From the NCBI GenBank assembly GCA_964342745.1, contig CAYFFW010000002.1:35360-99359 (forward strand): DNA of 64,000 nucleotides. Reading direction: 5' to 3'. This DNA is from AEGEAN-183 sp964342745 (GTDB taxonomy: Bacteria > Pseudomonadota > Gammaproteobacteria > Magnimaribacterales > Magnimaribacteraceae). Position numbers and translations under genes: made by a program. Within the stretch, counting starts at the first letter, position 1, and every line of letters begins with the position of its first letter. Of the stretch, positions 34,388-42,889 are shown one piece after another. The notes below the pieces were generated by a model. It did not search any database. It was not told where the DNA came from and saw only the letters and a list, made by a program, of their open reading frames with translations.

Positions 34388-35782
34388 TTACTTCTCAGAC
34401 CTTTCAGCTGCCATTCCTATGGCTTGCTCTTCAATTGTTTCTAAAATACCTTTTGAGAAATTAGAAACTATTGCAGCCATGAAGGTCATTGGGATAGCAA
34501 CCATCAAACCTAACCAAGTTGTAACCAAGGCAATTGAAATACCACTTGCCATAGTCTTGGGGTCACCAGTACCAAATAGAGTTATCATCTGGAAGGTTTC
34601 AATCATTCCCACAATTGTTCCAAATAAACCCATCAGTGGTGCAACTATAGAAATAAGTTTTATCAACCAATTTAGTTGTTCTATTGGTGGTCTTTCATTA
34701 AGTATCTGTTCTGCCATCTTAAGTTCTAAAGTTTCTGTGTCCGCTTTAGGATTGTCTTCGGCTACCTTAAGAACCCTTCCTAAAGGATTGTCAGCACTTA
34801 GAGAAGAACTATTTAATTGGGCATCAACGGCCGATCTAATACCCCTTAAAGTAATAAGCCTCCAAATAAATAAACCGATTCCACCTAGCCCTAATACATA
34901 AAAGATGACTATTCCAATAGGACCACCTTCATTATTGATTCTTTCCCAAGCTCCTGACATAGATATCAAGCTTGCTAAATAAGAACCGCCCTGTGGACCT
35001 GTAGGATCTACTGCAAATTGAACTGGGAAAGCATCTGCATCCATCACATCAGAAGTAGTAGAAGTGTAACGACCCGCTGGTTGAGAAGGAAGTTCTTCAT
35101 ACATGCCCCTAGTAGAAGCATAGGATAAGTAGTTTCCATCAGAAACTGCATTGAAAACCCCCACTCTTACTACCTCTCTAGATTCAACCGTTCCATCCAG
35201 TGCTATAACATCAGCATTAAATTTAACTACTTCTCCTGTAGCATTTATTTCTCTTTGAAGTTCAAACCAGAGTCTTTCTAGTTCAGGAATTGTAGCCAAA
35301 GCTACTCCTTCTCCCATTTTGACTGCTAGTTTTGTTAAAAACTCTTCTCTATCCTTACCAAATTGAGCGGAAGAAAGAGATACTTCAAAAATATTTCTAG
35401 CTTCAGTAGCTAATCCTGCCAGATGACCAAATATTTCATTCAAAGATCCAAGTCTTTCTTTTAATTGAGCTTCAGCAACAACCAGTAAAGCTTCATTGGC
35501 TTCAAATTTTTGTTCTAATCTTGCTGCTTCTCTTTCAAGCCTTGCTCTCTCAGCTTTTGCATCTGCTAACAACTTAGATTGTTTATTCTTTTCATTTCTA
35601 AACTTTCTTTCCCTTTCTTGTTGTTGAGCGCTGTCAGCAAATTGACCTTTTTGGACCAATTCTAGTAATTCTTGAGGGCTCGATGGCTCCTTTGTTTCCT
35701 CTTCAGCTTCTTCTGCAAAAACAGAGAATGTCAGTAAAGAAATTAAGAAAAGCTGTAAAAATTTATTCGTTAGTTTAATCAT
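34388..35782 (-). CDS. TtpC-like MotA/TolQ/ExbB protein with periplasmic coiled coil
   Basis: 464 residues. A signal peptide (1-23) is followed by a long charged coiled coil (about 50-130, rich in EARLEREAARLEQKF-like heptads) and a large periplasmic domain. A membrane helix (about 288-308, GIVIFYVLGLGGIGLFIWRL) leads to a C-terminal ExbB-type channel domain with IVAPLMGLFGTIVGMIETF and GISIALVTTWLGLMVAIP. This is the TtpC architecture required for Vibrio TonB2 function. It overlaps the DUF3450 gene by 4 bases. Confidence 0.9.
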   Translation of the reverse strand: MIKLTNKFLQLFLISLLTFSVFAEEAEEETKEPSSPQELLELVQKGQFADSAQQQERERKFRNEKNKQSKLLADAKAERARLEREAARLEQKFEANEALLVVAEAQLKERLGSLNEIFGHLAGLATEARNIFEVSLSSAQFGKDREEFLTKLAVKMGEGVALATIPELERLWFELQREINATGEVVKFNADVIALDGTVESREVVRVGVFNAVSDGNYLSYASTRGMYEELPSQPAGRYTSTTSDVMDADAFPVQFAVDPTGPQGGSYLASLISMSGAWERINNEGGPIGIVIFYVLGLGGIGLFIWRLITLRGIRSAVDAQLNSSSLSADNPLGRVLKVAEDNPKADTETLELKMAEQILNERPPIEQLNWLIKLISIVAPLMGLFGTIVGMIETFQMITLFGTGDPKTMASGISIALVTTWLGLMVAIPMTFMAAIVSNFSKGILETIEEQAIGMAAERSEK

Positions 35783-36546
35783 TTTACTGCCTCCGGATTT
35801 TGTACAGGCAGTTCTAGCATATCTACTGTTGCTAGTTTATTCGCTATTCTAAGACCCTTTCTTGTGGGGTTTCTATAACTGCTATCCAAAGCTACCCACT
35901 CATCATTTTTATTGTCCCAAGCTCCAGTGAGGCTTTCATCTGAAGACTGATATACCAAAGCTAATCTTCCGACCCTAAGAACATTTACTTCTCTTTGCTG
36001 GTCTTCTATCTCAATAGTATCCTTATAGTTATCAAGTTTTCTGCCGTACTCCATTTCAACATTAAAGGCTTCAAGAACCTGTCTTAGGCCTTCAGCTGGA
36101 GAAACTGTTGGATTATCAAGTGCTGCTTTAGCAAAAGCGATTCTTTCTTTTCTTTCCGCTAAGTGAAAAGGCATATCAAGTTCAATTGATTTCTCTATAC
36201 CTGCAAGCATTCTTCTTGTGAAAGGGGGTATCTGCCTTTGCATGACCTGGGCCTCTTTCATGGTTTTATCAATTTCTTTTAACCTTGCTTCTTGACGCTC
36301 TATTTGCATTCTCATTTGAGCGTTATAAACCCTCAGACCTTCTATCTGTTTGCTAACTGTCTTGTATTCATTGACGATTAAAGATGTATCGTCATCCATA
36401 GAATCTATCTTTGTTTGTGAAACTTGTTCTGTTTCTTGACGCTCTTTGCCTACATCAAGTAGGGGTTGTATTTGGTCAGAAAAAACAAGTGATGATCCTA
36501 GTAGAGTTGCCACCATAACGAGTGGAAAAGTGCTAAGACGCTTCAT
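35779..36546 (-). CDS. DUF3450 periplasmic coiled-coil protein of the TonB2 cluster
   Basis: 255 residues with a signal peptide (1-23, LVMVATLLGSSLVFS) and a coiled coil (about 40-105, SKQIEGLRVYNAQMRMQIER). The rest is globular with AERKERIAFAKAALDNPTVSPAEGLRQ and LRVGRLALVYQSSD, the DUF3450 signature. It is the first gene of the minus-strand TonB2 operon; a strong AAGGAG site precedes the ATG. In vibrios the same gene lies directly upstream of ttpC. It probably acts as a periplasmic partner of TtpC, by position. Confidence 0.88.
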   Translation of the reverse strand: MKRLSTFPLVMVATLLGSSLVFSDQIQPLLDVGKERQETEQVSQTKIDSMDDDTSLIVNEYKTVSKQIEGLRVYNAQMRMQIERQEARLKEIDKTMKEAQVMQRQIPPFTRRMLAGIEKSIELDMPFHLAERKERIAFAKAALDNPTVSPAEGLRQVLEAFNVEMEYGRKLDNYKDTIEIEDQQREVNVLRVGRLALVYQSSDESLTGAWDNKNDEWVALDSSYRNPTRKGLRIANKLATVDMLELPVQNPEAVK

Positions 36547-36633
36547 TAGACTATCTCCTTTATTCTTATTTAGGTAATTTGTTCCAGTGTTCTATCTTAA
36601 AATGATAATATCAATTTACTAGAAATTCCCCAT

Positions 36634-36650
36634 ATCCCACAATGTGGGAT
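36634..36650. promoter_or_regulatory. Perfect 17-bp palindrome (candidate operator)
   Basis: ATCCCACA-A-TGTGGGAT (36634-36650) is an exact 8+8 dyad around one base, in the 144-base gap between the TonB2 operon (minus) and the DUF1295-PSD gene (plus). It ends 6 bases before TATAAG (36657-36662), a candidate -10 for the plus-strand gene, and so covers the -35/spacer region, as a repressor operator would. The stems are GC-richer than the surroundings. I do not recognise the regulator. Confidence 0.5.
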
Positions 36651-36690
36651 GTAGACTATAAGGGGGTATTTTTTAAAATGCAACGTTAGA

Positions 36691-38307
36691 ATGTCTCTTC
36701 TAGAAATTTTTATATATATCAGTTTAATTAATTGGTCAATAATAAGCCTTTTGTGGTTTTTTTCGAGGAATAAAGACTCAGACTTTCTTATAAAACTATA
36801 TGAAGGGATGGGTATTTCTATTCTCACCCTGCTTTTAATAATCTTTACTGTAATTCTTGAAGATCCTGGCCTTAATATTAGGCGTAATTTGATAAATCTT
36901 TTGGTTATTCTGTGGGGGTTTATTATTACTTATTCTATATATAAGAAACCCGGCTTTAAGAAGAAAAAGTCTAAAAAAATTAATTCATTTAAAGGGAAGT
37001 ATTTAAATTTAGGTCTAATGCAAGTTATTGTTATTTCTCCGATTATTTCTATTAACTTTCTACCTGGGATGAATTATCTAAATGTTTTAGATCTTTTAGG
37101 GTTTTCATTGTTTTTTATTGGATTCTACTTAGAAACGAAATCAAATGCTTCTTTGCAAGCCTTTGAGGTAAAAAAAGATAGGGATGAACATTTCTTAACT
37201 TCTGGACCATGGAGTCATTGTCGTCACCCTAATTACTTTGGCCATCTATTGCAATGGTGGGCTATATACCTGGTTGCACTAAGCTCCGTAGGCGGTTTTT
37301 GGAGCTTCTTTGGACCTTTGGTTCTTAGTGTTTACTTCATTAAGGGCCCTATAGCTTATAAGGAGGAATTATTAAAAAATAATTTTCGAGAATACGGAAC
37401 ATATATAAACCAAACGAATAAATTAATACCTGAAACTTTTTTCAGTTCAAATATTCTTATAAATTGGCTCAGATCAATGGTTCCTTTCAAAAAACTTACT
37501 TTTTTTATAGGCCTTATTTGTAAGATTGAGAATCGGATAGTAAAAAACACCCTTATCGAGTTGTTCTGTTTTTTTTACCAGCCAAACATGGAGGAATCTA
37601 TTTCGAGAGACCCGAAAGACTTTAGAAGTTTCAACGCCTTCTTTACTAGAAGATTAAAACAAGACTCTAGACCAATTTGCTCAAGCGAAGATTCTTTTAT
37701 TTCACCAGTAGACGGGACGATAGTACAACTTGGAGCTTTGACAGAAGGAGTTCTTATACAGGCAAAAGGAATTAAATATAATCTTAAAGAGCTTTTAGGA
37801 GAAGAGGACTTAGAGAAGATCTTTTATAACGGCTCTTACTTAACTATCTATTTAGCCCCTTATAACTATCACAGAATACATTTTCCTTTTGATGGAAGAA
37901 TTACAAAAACTAAATACATAGAAGGAAGCCTATACAGCGTCAATAATAAATCTACCAGAAGAGTAGAGTCGCTTTATTGTAGAAATGAGAGAACACTAGC
38001 TTACGTTACATGTAATTCTCTAAACTACGGACTTGTTAGTGTGGGAGCAGCAATGGTTGGAAGCGTAGTCCCCTTTTGGGACGAAAGCTCTTATTCAAAA
38101 AAAGAAAACTTCATTAATTCGTGGAATCTTGGACCCCAAGAAGAATTAAGAGAGATAAAAAAAGGAAATGAATTAGGTTATTTTCAAATGGGTTCTACAG
38201 TAATTCTATTGCTTCCAGAAGGAATAGATTTAGATAAAAATTACTTGTACGAGTCTAAACCTGTAAAATTTGGTGAAGAGTTAATAAATCTTTCAAACAA
38301 AAAATAA
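36691..38307 (+). CDS. Fusion of a DUF1295 membrane domain to phosphatidylserine decarboxylase
   Basis: One uninterrupted 538-residue frame. Residues 1-250: about six membrane helices and the DUF1295 signature HCRHPNYFGHLLQWW (RHP at 178-180). Residues 255-538: a near-complete PSD with LFCFFYQPNMEES, the FRSFNAFFTRRLK motif, catalytic D341 (ISPVDGTIVQLG), H394 (YNYHRIHFP) and the self-cleavage site MGST with G501-S502 (LGST in E. coli). PSD converts phosphatidylserine to phosphatidylethanolamine and needs cleavage at S502 to form its pyruvoyl cofactor. PSD normally stands alone. DUF1295 shares a fold class with phospholipid and isoprenylcysteine methyltransferases and steroid reductases, so the fused domain may act on the lipid product (inference). 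Confidence 0.9.
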   Translation: MSLLEIFIYISLINWSIISLLWFFSRNKDSDFLIKLYEGMGISILTLLLIIFTVILEDPGLNIRRNLINLLVILWGFIITYSIYKKPGFKKKKSKKINSFKGKYLNLGLMQVIVISPIISINFLPGMNYLNVLDLLGFSLFFIGFYLETKSNASLQAFEVKKDRDEHFLTSGPWSHCRHPNYFGHLLQWWAIYLVALSSVGGFWSFFGPLVLSVYFIKGPIAYKEELLKNNFREYGTYINQTNKLIPETFFSSNILINWLRSMVPFKKLTFFIGLICKIENRIVKNTLIELFCFFYQPNMEESISRDPKDFRSFNAFFTRRLKQDSRPICSSEDSFISPVDGTIVQLGALTEGVLIQAKGIKYNLKELLGEEDLEKIFYNGSYLTIYLAPYNYHRIHFPFDGRITKTKYIEGSLYSVNNKSTRRVESLYCRNERTLAYVTCNSLNYGLVSVGAAMVGSVVPFWDESSYSKKENFINSWNLGPQEELREIKKGNELGYFQMGSTVILLLPEGIDLDKNYLYESKPVKFGEELINLSNKK

Positions 38308-38321
38308 ATACAAGGTAAGTT

Positions 38322-38885
38322 TTGGTTTCTTATTCAACTAGCGACTTTAAACCAGGGTTAAAGATCTTAATTGATGGTGGCCCTTGTGAAATAATTGAAG
38401 AGGAGTTTGTTAAGCCGGGTAAAGGGCAAGCTTTCAGTAAGGTTAAATATAGAAACCTTATAACAGGTAGAGTAGGAGAAAAAACCTGCAAAGTTGGGGA
38501 GTCTCTAGAGTCTGCAGATATTGTCGAAATAGAAATGCAATACCTGTACTCTGAAGGAACAGATTGGTGTTTTATGAACCAAGAGACCTACGACCAAGTT
38601 CTTATCTCAAATGATTTAATTGGTGAAAATAAAGACTGGTTAACAGAAGAAGATATTTGTAAAGTTTTTCTTTGGGACGGCTCTCCCATTTCGGTTCTTG
38701 CACCTAATTTCGTTGACTTAAAGATAATCGAAACTGACCCAGGCGTTAAAGGAGATACTGCTTCGGGGGGTACGAAACCAGCCACCTTGATAACCGGATT
38801 AGTTATTAAAGTTCCTCTTTTTGTGTCTGAAGGAGATATTGTTACTGTGGACACTAGAAGTGGTGAATATCAGGGAAGGAAATAG
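38322..38885 (+). CDS. efp: Translation elongation factor P
   Basis: Relieves ribosome stalling at polyproline. The 187 residues start VSYSTSDFKPGLKILIDGGPCEIIEEEF; K34 in VKPGKGQAF is the residue that EpmA would beta-lysylate in the E. coli pathway. The middle is QYLYSEGTDWCFMN and the C-terminal signature is KGDTASGGTKPATL. The start is TTG at 38322 with AAGG at 38312-38315; there is no ATG before the conserved N-terminus. epmA/epmB are not in this window. Follows the PSD fusion by 14 bases. Confidence 0.95.
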   Translation: MVSYSTSDFKPGLKILIDGGPCEIIEEEFVKPGKGQAFSKVKYRNLITGRVGEKTCKVGESLESADIVEIEMQYLYSEGTDWCFMNQETYDQVLISNDLIGENKDWLTEEDICKVFLWDGSPISVLAPNFVDLKIIETDPGVKGDTASGGTKPATLITGLVIKVPLFVSEGDIVTVDTRSGEYQGRK

Positions 38886-38890
38886 ATGTC

Positions 38891-40660
38891 ATGAAAGAAC
38901 TTTTAAAGGAGGCATTAATCCAAAACTTAAAGTCCTTAGGTGATAAATATGGCTCAGAGCTGCCTCATGAGCTTGTTGAAATAAAAGAAAATACAGATAA
39001 AGAATTTGGTGATTTTTCCACTAATCTTGCTTTAGTTTTGTCAAAGAAACTTTCTGAAAAGCCTAACAAATTAGCTGAAATCATTATCAAAGGGCTAGGT
39101 AAGAATGATTTTATTGACCACATAGAAGTAGCAGGTCCCGGCTTCATTAATTTTTTCCTTTCGCAATCATCTCGGACACTGATACTTGAAAGGATAAATA
39201 AACAAAAAGATGAGTTTGGTATATGTAAAAATAAGAATAGCTCAGAAGAAAAAGTTTTAATTGAATACGTCTCAAGTAACCCAACTGGACCATTGCATGT
39301 AGGCCACGGAAGGGGTGCAGCCTTTGGGTCTGTTCTTGCTAATATACTGAGATCTACAGGGCATGTTGTTGATGAAGAATATTATATTAACGACCAGGGA
39401 AGACAAATGGAGATTCTTTGTCTTAGTGTTTGGCTTAGATATCTAGAGATTTTTGATCTAATTAATGTATTCCCTGATAACTGCTACAAAGGGGAATATA
39501 TTTCTTTATTGGCAAAAGAGCTAAAGGAAAAAAACGACAAAAAATTTGCAACTAAAACTGACTCAAGCTTAGATTTTACACAAAACCTTTCGACTGAATT
39601 ATCAGAAGAAGAATTAGACAACTTAATACTGAAAAGCAAAGAATTCCTTTCTAAAGAATTTGATGAAATTAAATCTTTTTCTCTATCAAAGATTTTAGGA
39701 GGTATTGAGGTGGATTTAAAAAATTTTGGTGTTGAACACACTCATTGGTTTAAAGAGTCTTCAATGTTTTTAAATAGTAAGGGCAGAGACTCTGAAATTG
39801 ATCAAGCTTTAAAGTCTTTAGAAAAAAACAACCAGCTTTATGAGAGAGATGGAGCCACTTGGTTTAGGTCTAAAGAGTTCGGGGATGAAAAAGACAGGGT
39901 AGTTAAAAGAGAAAATGGAGCTACAACTTATTTTGCCTCTGATATTGCTTACCATGCAAATAAGTTCAACAGAAAATACTCTAAAATCATTAATATTTGG
40001 GGGGCAGACCATCATGGTTATCTGCCAAGAGTAAGGGGGGCCATGAGCGCCCTAGGTGAAGACGTAAAAATATTTGAAGTTGTTTTTATTCAATTTGCTA
40101 ATCTCTTGAGGGGTGGAAAAAAACTTTCTATGTCAACTAGATCCGGTGAATTTATTACTTTGAATGAGCTGATTGATGAAGTAAGTTCAGAGGCAGCTAG
40201 ATTTTTCTATATAAACAGAAAAGGCAATCAACATCTGGAATTTGATTTGGATTTAGCTAAAGAAGAAAGTAAAGATAACCCTCTCTATTACATTCAATAT
40301 GCACACGCAAGAATTTGTAGTGTTTTTAGTAAATTAAGTGACGCCAACCTGTCATACAATGAACAAGTTGCACTTGAATCTCTCAATAAATTAAATAGCG
40401 ATCATGAAGTAGAGATTCAGCAATTGTTAAGTCAATTCCCTGAGGTAATTAAGCGTTCAGCAGAGAATTATGAGCCTCATTTAATTTGTTACTATTTAAG
40501 AAACCTTGCAGGCTCCTTCCATAGCTACTACAACAAGGAAAAGATATTGGTTGAACACGAAGAACTTCTTCAAGCAAGGTTGTTCTTAATTACAGCGATA
40601 AGACAAGTAATTTTTAATGGCCTTAAGATCTTAGGCATAAGCGCACCTGAGACTATGTAA
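38891..40660 (+). CDS. argS: Arginyl-tRNA synthetase
   Basis: Class I aminoacyl-tRNA synthetase. The 589 residues have the N-terminal additional domain (EIKENTDKEFGDFSTNLALVL), the HIGH-type motif GPLHVGHGRGAAFG, the KMSK-equivalent LSMSTRSGEF, and the anticodon-binding DALR domain (NPLYYIQYAHARICSVF...). Length matches E. coli ArgS (577). It is co-directional with efp (5-base gap) and runs directly into yggS. Confidence 0.96.
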   Translation: MKELLKEALIQNLKSLGDKYGSELPHELVEIKENTDKEFGDFSTNLALVLSKKLSEKPNKLAEIIIKGLGKNDFIDHIEVAGPGFINFFLSQSSRTLILERINKQKDEFGICKNKNSSEEKVLIEYVSSNPTGPLHVGHGRGAAFGSVLANILRSTGHVVDEEYYINDQGRQMEILCLSVWLRYLEIFDLINVFPDNCYKGEYISLLAKELKEKNDKKFATKTDSSLDFTQNLSTELSEEELDNLILKSKEFLSKEFDEIKSFSLSKILGGIEVDLKNFGVEHTHWFKESSMFLNSKGRDSEIDQALKSLEKNNQLYERDGATWFRSKEFGDEKDRVVKRENGATTYFASDIAYHANKFNRKYSKIINIWGADHHGYLPRVRGAMSALGEDVKIFEVVFIQFANLLRGGKKLSMSTRSGEFITLNELIDEVSSEAARFFYINRKGNQHLEFDLDLAKEESKDNPLYYIQYAHARICSVFSKLSDANLSYNEQVALESLNKLNSDHEVEIQQLLSQFPEVIKRSAENYEPHLICYYLRNLAGSFHSYYNKEKILVEHEELLQARLFLITAIRQVIFNGLKILGISAPETM

Positions 40661-41338
40661 ATGACTCAGGCAAGAAGATTCAGAGTTTTTATTACAGAAT
40701 TTAATGAAATTTGTAAGCGTATAGGAAGAGATCCTCAAGATATAACAATATTAGGGGCAAGTAAAAGACAGCACGTAAGATCTATACAAAATGCATTTAG
40801 GTTTGGAGTTAAAAATTTTGGGGAGAACTTTCTTCAAGAAGCAGAACAAAAGATCTCAGAAATAGGACACGAACCTATTTGGCATTTCATAGGATCAATA
40901 CAAACAAGAAAAGCTAAAAAAATTGCTTCTATATTTGACTGGGTTCAGACCGTAGACAGAATAAAGGTTGCACAAAAGCTTAATGAAAATAGACCTAATG
41001 CTTTAGAAAGGCTAAATATATGTATTCAGGTAAATCCTGATAATGAAGATACTAAATCAGGAATCCCTCTTTCAGAATGTAATAATTTTATGAAAGAAAT
41101 AGTAAGCCTTAAAAGGCTGAAGGTCAGAGGATTAATGTCTATACCTAGGCTAACCTCTAATTTTGAGCAACAGAGAAAAGTGTTTGGTAGAATTCGTTCT
41201 TGTTTTGAAGACCTAAAGAGCAACTACCCTGATCTTGATACTCTCTCGATGGGAATGTCATCAGATTATGAAGCAGCTTTAATTGAGGGCTCTACTATGT
41301 TGAGGGTTGGAACAAATATTTTTGGACAAAGAGATTGA
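40661..41338 (+). CDS. yggS: YggS-type PLP homeostasis protein
   Basis: 225-residue PLP-binding TIM-barrel of the YggS/PROSC family, which balances free PLP and amino-acid pools. The PLP lysine is K35 in LGASKRQHV; other motifs are FGENFLQEAEQK, WHFIGSIQTRK, IQVNPDNEDTKSG and LSMGMSSDYEAAL. The ATG directly abuts the argS stop codon. It opens the conserved yggS-proC-yggT run. Confidence 0.95.
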   Translation: MTQARRFRVFITEFNEICKRIGRDPQDITILGASKRQHVRSIQNAFRFGVKNFGENFLQEAEQKISEIGHEPIWHFIGSIQTRKAKKIASIFDWVQTVDRIKVAQKLNENRPNALERLNICIQVNPDNEDTKSGIPLSECNNFMKEIVSLKRLKVRGLMSIPRLTSNFEQQRKVFGRIRSCFEDLKSNYPDLDTLSMGMSSDYEAALIEGSTMLRVGTNIFGQRD

Positions 41339-42150
41339 TTAATAAATTATCAAATATAGGTTTTATTGGTGCTGGCAATATGGCAACAGCTATCATCTCC
41401 GGTCTGGTCCAAAAAAATTATCCAAACTCTAAGATCTTCGTGAGCTCTCCTGAACAAGATCATTTAGATAGACTTAAAAGTGATTTTTCTGTAAATGTAT
41501 ATAAAGATAATAAAGAAGTTGCAACCCGCACCTCAACTCTTATTTTGGCTGTTAAACCAAATGTCATTCAAAAGGTTCTCGAAGATTTGAAATCTATTAT
41601 TTCTGATAAAAATCAGCTCTTAATCTCAATAGTAGCTGGATACAAAATGTGCTCTATTGAATGTAAGTTAAAAAATGAAGCTAGAATAGTTAGAGTTATG
41701 CCAAATACGCCTGCTAGCATCGGCCTGGGAGTCAGCGCTTTAACTGCTAACGAGCTAGCAACCGAAATGGACAAGGAATTATCCGAGTCTATTTTTAGCT
41801 CAATTGGAATTACCTGCTGGTTAGAAGAAAAAGCTTTTGATCTATTTACTGCCCTTATCGGATCTGGTCCAGCTTATGTTTTTTATCTTATAGAGGCTTT
41901 ACAAGAAGTTGCAAAGGGTTTAGATCTAGAAGAGGCAGAAACAAGAAAATTAATAACCGAAATGATTAAAGGCTCTTCAGTGCTCGCAAAAAAAAGTAAA
42001 GATAGCCCCTCCTTATTAAGAGAAAAGGTTACTTCTCCTGGGGGTGTAACTGAAAAAGCTCTTGAAATATTAAATAACAAGCTGGTTAATGAGTCATTTA
42101 AAGAAGCTATTACTGAGGCCACAAAGAGGTCAAGGGCCCTAGGGGAGTAA
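41335..42150 (+). CDS. proC: Pyrroline-5-carboxylate reductase
   Basis: Last step of proline synthesis: pyrroline-5-carboxylate plus NAD(P)H to proline. The 271 residues start with the Rossmann motif IGFIGAGNMATAIISGL and have RVMPNTPASIGLGVSAL, GSGPAYVFYLIEAL and the tail TSPGGVTEKALEIL. The start is TTG at 41335 overlapping the yggS stop (TTGA); the first ATG would delete the nucleotide-binding loop, so the TTG is required. Confidence 0.95.
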   Translation: MINKLSNIGFIGAGNMATAIISGLVQKNYPNSKIFVSSPEQDHLDRLKSDFSVNVYKDNKEVATRTSTLILAVKPNVIQKVLEDLKSIISDKNQLLISIVAGYKMCSIECKLKNEARIVRVMPNTPASIGLGVSALTANELATEMDKELSESIFSSIGITCWLEEKAFDLFTALIGSGPAYVFYLIEALQEVAKGLDLEEAETRKLITEMIKGSSVLAKKSKDSPSLLREKVTSPGGVTEKALEILNNKLVNESFKEAITEATKRSRALGE

Positions 42151-42154
42151 AGAG

Positions 42155-42730
42155 TTGACCGAAGCAACTATATTCTTATTTAAAGCCATAATAGATGTAA
42201 TCTCTGTTGCTGTGGTTATTACCTTCTTTTTCAGACTTCTGAGAGTAGATTATTACAATCCTTTAGTTCAAGGTATGTTGAAATATGCAGATATATTTAC
42301 CTCCACGATAAGAGCTGTATTTAAGCCCATTATTGGGATAGATTTAGCAAGTTTAATCGTAACAGTAATATTACAAGCTTTTTGTTTTTATCTAATCTCA
42401 CTTAGTGACATACTTATATTTACTTTAGGGACCATGATTTCTTGGTCTTTATTTTCTGTACTATTAATTGGACTAACAGTTATTTGGTGGGCATTGATTA
42501 TAGGCATAATAATTAGTTGGATTTCTCCTTCGGGCCATCATCCTGCAAATCGACTTCTTTTAGAAATGTCGGATAAAATCTGTAAACCATTCCGTTTCTT
42601 CTTACCTCCTGTGGGGGGTTTAGATTTCTCTCCAATTTTAGCTTTTATAGTCCTCCAATTTCTTTGGTCTGCTGTTTTTGGTATATCAATTCAAACAGGC
42701 TTGCCAATAAGTTTAAGCATAGGGAGTTAA
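42155..42730 (+). CDS. yggT: YggT-family membrane protein
   Basis: 191 residues with four to five membrane helices and two YggT repeats, each with a N-P/R-x-x-x-P-F motif: YNPLVQGMLKYADIFTSTIRAVFKP and ANRLLLEMSDKICKPFRFFLPP. The family is linked to osmotic stress and, in plastids, to thylakoid assembly; function in proteobacteria is unclear. The start is TTG at 42155 with GGGGAG about 8 bases upstream. Last gene before the SAM riboswitch. Confidence 0.92.
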   Translation: MTEATIFLFKAIIDVISVAVVITFFFRLLRVDYYNPLVQGMLKYADIFTSTIRAVFKPIIGIDLASLIVTVILQAFCFYLISLSDILIFTLGTMISWSLFSVLLIGLTVIWWALIIGIIISWISPSGHHPANRLLLEMSDKICKPFRFFLPPVGGLDFSPILAFIVLQFLWSAVFGISIQTGLPISLSIGS

Positions 42731-42792
42731 CCCTCTTCTTAGAAAAAAATTGTTCTATATTTTGAATTCTTCAAAATATAAATTAGAATTAC

Positions 42793-42848
42793 TTTTGCAC
42801 CGATTTGATCCAGCTTGCGGGTGCTAAATAAATGCGGCTAAAGAGGGT
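42793..42848 (+). ncRNA. SAM-II-like riboswitch (metX leader)
   Basis: The leader of metX carries a core very like the SAM-II aptamer. P1 is GCACC (42797-42801) pairing with GGTGC (42820-42824), with GATTTG directly after the 5' strand. CTTGCGG (42814-42820) holds the loop side of the pseudoknot: TTGCG (42815-42819) can pair with TGCGG (42833-42837). It is followed by the conserved GCTAAA (42837-42842) and GAGGG. It lies upstream of the methionine gene expected for this class. SAM-V shares the core, so that class cannot be excluded. A terminator follows 8 bases downstream, which points to transcriptional OFF control by S-adenosylmethionine. Confidence 0.85.
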
Positions 42849-42855
42849 ATTAGAT

Positions 42856-42888
42856 AAACCTGTTTAGCTTTTGCTGGCAGGTTTTTTT
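42856..42888 (+). terminator. Riboswitch-controlled terminator overlapping the metX ribosome-binding site
   Basis: AAACCTG (42856-42862) pairs with CAGGTTT (42878-42884); an inner AGC/GCT pairing closes a TTTT loop, and a seven-T run spans 42882-42888. The metX ATG begins at 42890, so termination occurs at the very start of the gene. The only Shine-Dalgarno-like bases, AGG (42879-42881), are in the 3' arm, so the hairpin would also hide them. Confidence 0.8.
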
Positions 42889-42889
42889 A

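Noticed and set aside
34419..34901. 160-residue frame on the plus strand opposite ttpC
   Set aside because: It is antisense to a conserved channel gene, with no start signal and no recognisable domain.
36661..36690. Frameshifted or misjoined PSD gene
   Set aside because: The DUF1295 and PSD parts are in one frame with no stop, and the junction region (about residues 245-300) is ordinary coding sequence continuous with the PSD N-terminus.
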